Positions 56,090 through 64,000 of a DNA stretch of 64,000 bases are shown here, piece by piece (position 1 is the first letter of the stretch; each line of letters begins with the position of its first letter). Source of the stretch: Phallusia mammillata. Its lineage: Eukaryota > Chordata > Ascidiacea > Phlebobranchia > Ascidiidae. Below the pieces are notes generated by a model. It was not told where the DNA came from. It was given only the letters and a program-made list of their open reading frames with translations, and ran no database searches. Both the position numbers and the translations under genes were made by a program. The stretch covers positions 1 to 64,000 of the forward strand of contig QLIY01000118.1 of NCBI GenBank assembly GCA_003260075.1. The letters run 5' to 3'.

Positions 56090-56869
56090 CTTAAAATACG
56101 TTTTTGGTTCTAATTTCTTAAAAAACATCGAAAAAGTTTTACATAAAATAGTTTATACACAGTTGGTTGACTGATTCTAAATATTTATACCGTCCTTTTC
56201 TCACAATACTCTAGTTTCTTTCAATGTACGTGTGTGTCAATAGTATATCCGTTCGATAGTAAGGTCCTGTTCGTTGCCCCTTGACTTGCATTGACTTTCT
56301 TTCAGCGCACGCAATGCAAGTTCTTCGACACAGCTGTCGAAGGAACGAAAAAGGCTGCCATATCTTTCCCTCTCTGTCGTTCCCTCAATCGGGCGTTGAC
56401 TGCATAAATCTCACTATCAGAGACTTGGTTAATCAGATGAGATGTTTGAAATTAAAAAAATGTGGTAAATCATAACATTGACTCGCGTATATTTAAAAAA
56501 AAGTAAAAAATCCAAACACTTCAATTATTTAACATCCTTTTCCATCTGTTTTCACATATGAAACTCAAATATAACACAAGTTCCTTGTTTTGGTGTATCA
56601 TTAATAACATAATAAATTTCGATTGTCTTTGCTGCTTGCAAACAAATGATTTGAATTTTGCATGTATTATCATAGATTATTTTATGGTATTATGATATCT
56701 ATGACCAGACTGTCATGGTTTGCTGCCGATTGTGCACGGTTGATTGCGCAGGGGTGACCAATGCTTGGCAATCGGCGGTCAACTGGTGAAAAAATTGTGA
56801 TTTTTGGTTTGGCGGTTGGATTTGCCTTGTTGGGAATTAAGGAAGAATCGCACTGCTGCCTTGTGCGCA
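56090..56869. promoter_or_regulatory. Divergent intergenic region, VSTM2-like / NDUFB6
   Basis: About 780 bp separate the minus-strand VSTM2-like start codon from the plus-strand NDUFB6 start codon, so both promoters must lie here. No clear TATA box or CpG-rich core is visible. Short ORFs within it are not supported. Confidence 0.4.
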
Positions 56870-59800
56870 ATGGCGGTCACCGAAGCTGTTGCAGCAGGCA
56901 TGTACAAAGATATGGATCGCCTGGTTGAAATGGTACAAAAAATAAAGACGTTGTTATCATTATATTTTTGTTATTAGTTTCGCTTAAAAAGTGTTAACCG
57001 TTTGTAATTGTACCAATAGGTAAAAAGCTGCGCCATGTATTTCCATGCACTCTATTTGGTCAATTTGAACAGTTGTTTTTTTCGTGATTTATGTGTTCCA
57101 AATTCCAATATAACACAAGTTGTTTCTATATTTGTAAGAGAAAAAAGGGGGAAATTCTCAGTGCATTAGATGAACAACGACTTCGAGACTACCAGCTACG
57201 GAGATTAAGAAGATTGTGGTTAAAAGACCAAATTCTGTCTGCTAGAGAGCCACTTCATCCTCCGAAAAAAGAGGTGTGTTGCTGGTTGCGACATGCTATT
57301 TTTCTTTTAACAGTACTAGGTTTGTTTTAATACAGTAAAACCAATGGACAATAAAAAAATTCTTGGTAAAACAAAATCAGACAGTTCAAATAAAGGAATA
57401 TATATTTCGCCTATGTGGCATTATCAGTTCTTGGAAATAAAAATAAAAATGAGTGCTAAAACAAATACGGTAAAATAAATATATAAAAGCAGTAAAACAG
57501 TTTAACAACAAAACAAGGTTTGTTTTAATATCAATTGTTTGGAAGGTTTAATATTGATGTCTTAAGAACGTCAAAATGTTTATATTAAGTTGTTTTATTC
57601 TTATTTTGGAACACTATACCTGTTGTGTTCGGGTATAAAGAGGAATATAATGGCCAAAATAAAAGTGAAATGTGACATGATTTATTTGTTTTAGGGATTT
57701 TTTACCAAACTGTGGGCAAGAGAAGAAGCTTTTTGGAGTCGCCACTTAAAGTTCAGACAATTTTCTGGACATTTTTACCATGGGCACTATGGCAAGGTTC
57801 CTTTACTTCTGGTAAATGAGATGCATTGTTTTCTGACTGAAATATTTTTAATATTTTAACCAGTGTTTCATACCGGAACAAAATAGTTATGGGTCCCCTT
57901 CCCTGAAGGGGACACATATTGATTTTACTCAAATTGTTTTTGTTTTTTTTCTTTTTTTTCTTCCCAAAGTTTGTCCGACTCGTTTTTCCATCAAATGTTT
58001 AATGAATTTGGCTGAAATTGGCACAGATGGTAGATATATTCATGTAGATGTGCATCCCACTTTGTTTTTGTGGATAACCCCAGTATTTACCCTGCTAGCC
58101 CCCTAAAATGGGTATTTTTCCCCCAAAGTTTGTCCGACTCGTTTTTCCATCAAATGTTTGATGGATTTGGCTGAAATTTACGCAGATGGTAGATATATTC
58201 ATGTAGATGTGCATCCCACTTTGTTTTTGTGGATAACCCCAGTATTTACCCCGCTAGCCCCCTAAAATGGGTGAGTTTTCAAACAGTGTCAGAATTGGCT
58301 GAAATTTAGATTTCTTGTATAGTATGCCATTTATAGGTGTCGATTGTTGTGTTCAACCCTGTAGTCCTAACATTTACCCCACAAGCCCCTAAAGTGTAAA
58401 ACGTATTTGTATGTTACTGGGCACAACAAACGAAAGATTTCTTTGGCACAATAGTGTTACAAGGGCAACCAGTTGTATGTTGCTCGTTGGTGGGTTGCTT
58501 GGTGGTCGTTTTTGTGCCATAGCAGCTAGGGGCTTGTTAACAGCCCTATGACGTCAGAAACATTGAAGGTTGTTGCTCAAAACACCTCTAGTGGTCGAAA
58601 TTTTAAACATTGGCGGATTGGACTGAAATTTTGCAGTACTATTGATTGAGTCGTTGTGGTTTTTATATATTTTTTAGTTTGTGTGTTGAACCCAATTAGT
58701 TACCCTACTAGCCCCCTAAAATGGGTCAGATTTTTAAAACGTTAAATAGGACATACTTCAAACAATATCTGGGGTGAATCTAATTTTATAGTTTGTATTC
58801 TACATAGTATTATTATTTAAGCCCAGTGCCGATCACTGTGTTTTACCTTACAACACCCGACTTTCTCATGGTTATCTCTTGAATTGCATTATTTTCAACT
58901 TTGCATGTGTGGGGACCCATGAGTTTTTGCCTGCAGAAACGACTAAGGTGATAAAAGACGGTGACTAATATGGGACCCAATAAAAAATAAGAATAGGAAA
59001 TATATTTATGTTTTAAAATAGGTTATAGTGTATATGCAAGGGCTATATGTGCTAAGCCACCCTACCAGTTTAATATCCCTTAACATGTGTCATTAAAAAT
59101 CAGATAGTTGCATAACATCATCATTGTAACTTTTATTAATCAGTATGACTTGACAATGTACAATTTCAAGCAACCCTTTCCTGTTAAATGTACACAACAA
59201 ATAGTAGAATAAAAATAATGGTGTGTCATTCTGGTATTTAAAATATTTTGTATTTGTTTATTTTGGCTGAAATGTATATGTTTTGTTCTGGTATGAAACA
59301 CTGGTTTTAGCTAATCCAGCAAAAGGCATTTTAAAGTAACTAAATACTGTTGGCTATAATGCTGTTTTAAACAGGTTAAATTGCACGCATGTACAAATAT
59401 AAGTTAAAGTTAAGATCCTTTATGATTAGATTATTAAGATATTTTTGTATTGTTTATAGTTATACCGAGCTCAAAGGTGGTTCCGTTCATTCTATGGAGT
59501 CATGATTATTCCATGGGGGGGGGGTGTTGAAGTTAAGATCCTTTATGATTAGATTATTAAGATATTTTTTGTATTGTTTATAGTTATACAGAGCTCAAAG
59601 GTGGTTCCGTTCATTCTATGGAGTCATGATTATTCCATCTTTCCCTTTGGTGTATTTTTTGACACATTACAAGTTTGTAAGTACAATTTTCTGTTTTAGT
59701 ATTTAATTCCAGTAGTCACATAAAAATGTTTTACTACGTTCCGCTGTGGTTTGGGACATTAAAACTGTTAAAAGTGGATAATTACTTCCTTGAAAAGCTA

Positions 59801-60094
59801 TGTACCCCCATTGTGAAAAAAATAGTGATTTGCCGCCGCTGTTACATGAACTAGTCAAGCTACTAAATTTCTTAAAGATCTTTCACAGAGCACGCTGAGA
59901 ACCGGTTGTAAATACTGCTGTAGTGAACAAGACTATAACCGTTGAAACACTTTTTGCAGGAAGTTCCAAACTGCTTCTACCGCACCACGATGCACACTTT
60001 CCCAGGTGACAAACATTTCAAAAGTAAAATCAAGGACCTGGAGTTTGACCCAATTCGATATACTTATGTGAACCCGGAAAACAAAACAAAATGA
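56870..60094 (+). CDS. NDUFB6: NDUFB6 (mitochondrial complex I subunit B17)
   Basis: Accessory subunit of the membrane arm of NADH:ubiquinone oxidoreductase in the inner mitochondrial membrane. Exons 56870-56932 (less certain), 57139-57273, 57695-57811, 59584-59676 and 59960-60094, all in phase 0, give about 180 aa, longer than the vertebrate protein (128). The diagnostic block is DEQRLRDYQLRRLRRLWLKD followed by QILSAREPLHPPKK in exon 2. The membrane segment is YGVMIIPSFPLVYFLTHY in exon 4, and FPGD near the end is also conserved. The first exon (MAVTEAVAAGMYKDMDRLVEM) is chosen because it supplies an ATG in phase with a gt donor. Exon 4 is present twice around a G10 join; the second copy (59584) has the donor. 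AATAAA at about 60132. The 3' end converges on SRRD. Confidence 0.88.
57861..59303. mobile_element. hAT-type element of the CAGTGTTTCATACC family, carrying a nested insertion
   Basis: Ends CAGTGTTTCATACCGGAACA and TTGTTCTGGTATGAAACACT(G) match the element at 40486-41069. Flanks attttaac and gttttagc agree at 6 of 8. A second element (57889-58920) begins about 28 bp inside the left end, making most of the 1443 bp nested sequence. Located in NDUFB6 intron 3. Confidence 0.75.
57889..58920. repeat. Interspersed element with ATGGGTCCCC / GGGGACCCAT ends (copy 2)
   Basis: Same ends as the element at 25646: ATGGGTCCCCTTC + GAAGGGGACACATATTG at the left, GTGTGGGGACCCAT at the right, both followed by 'agtttttg'. 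The interior has two near-identical tandem units (aaagtttgtccgactcgttt ... tagccccctaaaatgggt) and further degenerate ones. It is nested in a hAT-type element. No coding capacity. Confidence 0.7.
59407..59638. repeat. Direct duplicate including NDUFB6 exon 4 around a G10 run (join 9)
   Basis: 59407-59514 and 59530-59638 both contain the acceptor and the start of NDUFB6 exon 4 (LYRAQRWFRSFYGVMIIP), differing at a few bases, separated by ten G (59515-59524). The first copy runs into the G run with no donor, so only the second is a usable exon. Confidence 0.8.
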
Positions 60095-60185
60095 ACTGTT
60101 TTCCAAATCTAAAATGTATCGCCTATTGATGACAATAAAGTTCTAGTTGTGTGAATTTAATTTTAGTATCGTAGTGCAATATACA

Positions 60186-61130
60186 TCACAAGAATTCATC
60201 CTCATAAACTGGACAAATGCTGTCCCAAGTACCATTAAAATCTAATTTAGCTAAGGATTTCGGATTAAAAACAATAATTGCAGTGTCATTAAATACAGCA
60301 TCATTTTCTTGCCACACTGGCAAGGTGAATTCTCTTAAACAAGAATGTTCAACAATAAGGTAAAGGTATTTGAACTGTTCTTTGAAAATTCTAGTAGGAA
60401 CACCTTCATACATGGTTTGAAAACTATTTCCGACAATAACACAGTTTTTTATTCCATGTGATGACCAGTTTTTCCATAACAAATTGTTGTACAGCCACTT
60501 GTCACAGTGTATCATATAGAAAAGCGATTTTTGAGATGGTCTTTTCGCTAATTCATTAGTTTCCATGACAACAAACCCCAAATCTGCAAAACATAACAAG
60601 CTTTAAGGTCAAAATAAAAAACATTTAAATAAAATCAGACCTTCAATTAATGTTTTGTCAACTTTTGAAAAAGCAGGGTCAAAGAGTAAACATTTTGTTT
60701 TGCTAGTGGAATTATCTTTCGAAGCAATAATGTCCTTTTCAATTTCATCTTTAATTGTTGTCCAGTCAGCTTGACTTCCCTTGGGAAATTTTAAAATAAA
60801 ACTGCATAGAATTTTTAGGAGTGCAAGCTGGACTGCAGAGACTGTGTTAGTGGTTGGTCTTCCAAGTCCGTAACAAATAACTTCTTCAAAACGAAAGTGT
60901 TGATTTGTTTGCCTTTGAAACTTGATTGCTTCAGACATTTTCTCTATCACTGTTTGGCAAAACTTTGTGGCAAGTAGATTTGTTACTAGTTTGTAGACAT
61001 AGGTGCAGTCGTACGCTTTAACGCTATCACAGTCTGCATAACAAGGTAAAGCGGGTTTCTTTCCATTTTTATGTTTTCCTTTCCTGTGTCTTTTGTAAGG
61101 GATCATTGTCCATTCACAAGCCTCATTCAT
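60186..61130 (-). CDS. SRRD: SRR1-like protein (SRRD)
   Basis: SRR1 family protein, linked in plants to circadian and light signalling and in animals to haem and clock biology; the biochemical role is not settled. Two minus-strand exons, 61130-60641 and 60583-60186, join in phase 1 (LIE|DLGF) to 295 aa, close to the usual length (about 340 in human). Recognised blocks are VICYGLGR (about 85-91), QLALLKILC, LLFDPAF followed by LGFVVMETNE, FYMIHCDKWLYNNLLWKNW and VIVGNSFQTM. The exon 1 donor (gtctga) is weak, but the join restores the family sequence exactly. A strong acceptor (cttttccacag, first base after it 61263) lies between GK5 and the start codon, as for a downstream operon gene. The 3' end faces NDUFB6 with 91 bp between stop codons. 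Confidence 0.9.
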
Positions 61131-61423
61131 TTTGATATAAGTTTTTTAGTCGTGCACCTTCAAGTAAAAGGAAATTTTACAGCGATTTCGCCCAGTTTTG
61201 GGGTTACAGAATACACATTAATATTGCAACACAATAGTGTACACTTGCATTTTACTAAAAATTCTGTGGAAAAGTAGATTGCACATCATTTATTAAGGCA
61301 TTGGAAGACTTTGACACAATTTGCAATTGACACTTGACATTAATGAGTAGCATAGTGTGGAAACATGCTGCATACACAACTGTATCAAAAAGCTATTTTG
61401 CAATCATAATGAAAAGCACACAT
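61131..61423 (-). promoter_or_regulatory. Short GK5-SRRD intergenic region with trans-splice-like acceptor
   Basis: 293 bp between the GK5 stop and SRRD start, both on the minus strand. On that strand an AATAAA overlaps the GK5 stop (aaataaatg) and a pyrimidine-rich acceptor (atctacttttccacag) lies about 160 bp downstream of the stop. This layout fits either two separate genes or a tunicate operon resolved by spliced-leader trans-splicing. Confidence 0.45.
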
Positions 61424-62977
61424 TTATTTGTACCAGTTTAGAGATCTTGTTATGGCTTTGCACCACTTGTTCATAATAGGCTCATATTTTACCCGTACTT
61501 CCTTATTTGGAGAATACGTTTTGGTCACATGCAAAAGTTCACAAAGCTGATCCTGGCTTTGCCAAAACTTAACAGCAAGGCCAGCAACAAAGGCAGCACC
61601 AAGAGCAGACATTTCACTGTGTGATGGCTGCTGTATTTGCTTATCTATTAAATCGCTTGTCAGCTGCATAACAAATGAGTTTACAGAAACACCACCATCA
61701 CAAACAATTTTATTAATAGCGAGGCTGGTTTCAGAATTCATTGCATCGAAAAGCTGCTTGTTTCGAAATGCCAAGGACTCAAGCACAGCACGAATTACAT
61801 GACATGGCAGGGTGTCTTGTGTTAACCCCATAATGCTTCCACATGCCAAGTAGTCATTAATTGGTGCTTGGATGCCTGTAAATGCTGGAACAAAGTAAGT
61901 TCCACAAGATGATTCACAGTCTGTGATAGCTTTTTCACAATCATCAGGCTTGTTTATCATTCCCATGCCTCTTAGCCATTCAACTGCTGTCCCAGCAGTA
62001 TTAGCGCTGCCTTCAGCCAAATGTGTAATCTTGCCATTAACTTTCCATCCAATGATGGGGTAAAAACCAGCAACGGAGGTGTGGGGATGTTTTCCAACAT
62101 TTAAATCCAAAAAAGCTCCTGTACCAAGAGTTAATTTTACATCACCAGATTTGAAACAGCACTGGCCAAACATAGCACCTTGCTGATCACCGATAATACA
62201 TCTAATTGGGATTTCTGATCCAAAAAAGTCTGCATGACAGGTGCCGAAGTCTGCATCGGTGTCCAATATTGGTGGAAACATTGCTCTTGGTATGCCAAGC
62301 AAATTAAAAAAAAAACCACTCCAGTCAAGAATATAAGGATCATATAAACCTGTGGAACTGGCACAGGAATATTCTGAAGCAAAAACTTTCCCATTGGTCA
62401 GTTTCCAAACAACCCAGGTGTCAATGTTTCCAAATCTGACCTTTCCTTCCTTACCAAGGGTTTTGATTTGTGGGTATTTTTGCATTAACCATAAAAGCCG
62501 TGTAGACACATGCTGTGTCCTAAACCTTAATACTGCAGCAGCAAGAAACTTATCTTTTTGTGTAACAACATGCAAACTTCGAGACCCCACACGGATTGCT
62601 TTCATGAGGTAGGAATCATTCCAAGATTTAGAAATAGAGTCACCCCTGGTGTCTTGCCATACAAGAAAATTGTGAATAGGTTTTCCAGTTTCTGTATCCC
62701 AAACTATAAACGTTGCACGTTGGGTTGAAATACCCATTGAAACAACTTTAGAGGCTGGTATATCTGATGTCTTTAAACAGTCATGGATAACCCATTGAAT
62801 GTTTTTCCACAAAACTTCTGGATCAATTTCAGCTGCTTGTGGTTCTGGGTATAATGTTTCCAATGGAGTTGATGATTTTCCAACGATTTCAGCTGATATG
62901 TTGTACAAATAACATCTTATGTTTGTGGTTCCAATGTCCAAAGAAAGAACAAATTTTTCTTCCTTACAGCTTTCCAT
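61424..62977 (-). CDS. GK5: Glycerol kinase 5 (GK5), FGGY family, intronless
   Basis: FGGY-family kinase predicted to phosphorylate glycerol or a related polyol; vertebrate GK5 has been tied to skin and sebaceous lipid metabolism. A single uninterrupted frame of 517 aa is close to vertebrate length (about 529). Motifs: LSLDIGTTN (phosphate loop, about 11-19), STQRAT (84-89), WQDTRG (substrate site, 107-112), GDQQGAMFGQ with the catalytic Asp (263-272), LGTGAF (284-289), CDGGVSVN (426-433) and SALGAAF near the end. A relative insert around SRSLHVVTQKDKFLAAAVLRF (127-151, given in part) matches the GK5 type rather than GK. The ATG follows an acceptor-like site (tttattag) by about 9 bp. No introns are present, in contrast to the many-exon vertebrate gene. 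Confidence 0.95.
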   Translation of the reverse strand: MESCKEEKFVLSLDIGTTNIRCYLYNISAEIVGKSSTPLETLYPEPQAAEIDPEVLWKNIQWVIHDCLKTSDIPASKVVSMGISTQRATFIVWDTETGKPIHNFLVWQDTRGDSISKSWNDSYLMKAIRVGSRSLHVVTQKDKFLAAAVLRFRTQHVSTRLLWLMQKYPQIKTLGKEGKVRFGNIDTWVVWKLTNGKVFASEYSCASSTGLYDPYILDWSGFFFNLLGIPRAMFPPILDTDADFGTCHADFFGSEIPIRCIIGDQQGAMFGQCCFKSGDVKLTLGTGAFLDLNVGKHPHTSVAGFYPIIGWKVNGKITHLAEGSANTAGTAVEWLRGMGMINKPDDCEKAITDCESSCGTYFVPAFTGIQAPINDYLACGSIMGLTQDTLPCHVIRAVLESLAFRNKQLFDAMNSETSLAINKIVCDGGVSVNSFVMQLTSDLIDKQIQQPSHSEMSALGAAFVAGLAVKFWQSQDQLCELLHVTKTYSPNKEVRVKYEPIMNKWCKAITRSLNWYK

Positions 62978-64000
62978 GCTTTGGTACTAATAAATGAATC
63001 AAAGCATCAGGATTCAAAAGTTAGTACATAAACCCGCTGTGGCAAACTTTGCTAGTTCATAAACGTCATGTAGGCCTTTTTCATCCGCGCATTCTACCCA
63101 CAAACCACAAGCACTGCAACAATTCGACCTTTGAAACCTTCTAGACTAGGTCACTGCCTTTGCAAAGATTTCGCTACTAAATCAAAACGACGTAACGCAG
63201 ATGTTAAACATTACATGTGTCGACTGTGTCCACAACGGATTCTCAAACAGCGCGCCATAGGCGTCGGTCGGGAAAATTACCAGACACAGGATCTAAATAT
63301 GTGGATGGACCATCCAGATTTTGGCACCATACGTTTAGGAAGTATTTGAAACATAGTTAGCGCCTAAGTAACGATTAGTCAACAGCTTATGTTCAACATT
63401 GCACTGCACTATGCACTCAACACTTTTAATGCAAATGCCGTTCGTTTTTCTAGGCGAAAGCTGCAAGTTTTGTAATTTCTTTGGAAAAAATAATCTATTT
63501 TCAGTTGTAAAAGCTGAAAACTCAAATACACAAAGGCAACTCGCCGAATAACCGTCATATTATAGCTTTTCACACAACGTAAGCATAACTGGATAGTAGC
63601 CCAGAAAAAAGCTTCCAAACGTCAGAGAATATGCACCGCTATGGCGCTATCTAACGAGCAATATGTACGTCAAGTTCATTTTGACCAACCAGTGGCCATT
63701 TACCTACCAAGGCTTTGGGAATTCTCCTCGACCACTAGTTAATATATCGTGATATATAGTCAAATCGCTAGTTTTATGTCAACTTTGGTAAGTTAAAGCA
63801 CAAATATCGTGAGGCTACATGAAGAGTATTTGTTTTTAATACTCTTTGGTAAAACAAAACAATGAAAACGACAGACTAGTTTTAATTCTAATAAAACAAC
63901 TCCGGAAAATAGTAGACATTGTCTTCAATGAAATTAGTGACATTTTAAACCCAGCAGTTGCTTAAAATTAAAAAAAAACACTGATAAACATGCTAAGCAC
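62978..64000. other. Region upstream of GK5, no firm gene
   Basis: A plus-strand open stretch ending at 63349 contains a CLCKD ... YMCRLCPQ segment and HPDFGTIRLGS. It has no ATG at its start, only an internal ATG (MCRLCPQRIL), and is not recognised. Another short plus-strand frame begins ATGGCGCTATC near 63641 (MALSNEQYVRQVHFDQPVAI and on) and stops after about 32 codons. A gtaagt donor follows an ATG near 63786. These could be 5' exons of a divergent gene running out of the window. Confidence 0.3.

Noticed and set aside
61371..61423. Separate small gene between GK5 and SRRD
   Set aside because: The remaining ORF there runs across the SRRD 5' region on the opposite strand and has no support.

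Overview
The window looks like a piece of tunicate (ascidian, Ciona-like) nuclear genome. This rests on an AT-rich background, compact GT-AG intron-containing genes of chordate type, many short non-autonomous hAT-type elements, and strong splice acceptors lying just upstream of start codons with no visible upstream exon, as expected for spliced-leader trans-splicing. The species is an inference; no search was run.

Layout. 0-19.1 kb: a tandem cluster of small secreted ten-cysteine proteins ending in CCFxDxCN, probably a Ly6/uPAR (LU, three-finger) family. There are four complete three-exon genes (1733, 10704, 14622, 17622), an edge-truncated copy (1-103), an orphan third exon (7233) and orphan copies of the shared 5' region. 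19.1-21.9 kb: two small hAT-like elements and no gene. 21.9-30.5 kb: WDR7 (rabconnectin-3 beta), six exons, + strand. 32-43.9 kb: two tandem cytosolic sulfotransferase genes, seven exons each; the duplicated unit carried along the tail of the neighbouring ELOVL gene. 43.9-46.5 kb: an ELOVL1/7-type fatty-acid elongase, seven exons, - strand. 46.5-50.9 kb: mostly intergenic, with three hAT-like elements. 50.9-56.1 kb: a VSTM2-like V-set immunoglobulin protein, seven exons, - strand. 56.9-60.1 kb: NDUFB6 (complex I subunit), + strand. 60.2-61.1 kb: an SRR1-like gene (SRRD), - strand. 61.4-63.0 kb: an intronless GK5 (FGGY kinase), - strand, 293 bp upstream of SRRD and possibly in an operon with it.

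The genes do not form one pathway. WDR7 (V-ATPase and vesicle regulation), NDUFB6 (respiration), ELOVL (very-long-chain lipid), GK5 and SRRD are conserved housekeeping genes. The lineage-specific material is the Ly6-like cluster and the sulfotransferase pair. At nine places two near-identical segments of about 50-175 bp flank a homopolymer of 10 (11 at one site) C or G. This is best read as unmerged contig or haplotype ends joined with a fixed spacer, so copy numbers in the cluster, and exon duplicates such as that in NDUFB6, should be treated with care. All exon boundaries were derived by hand from reading frame, GT-AG sites and phase.
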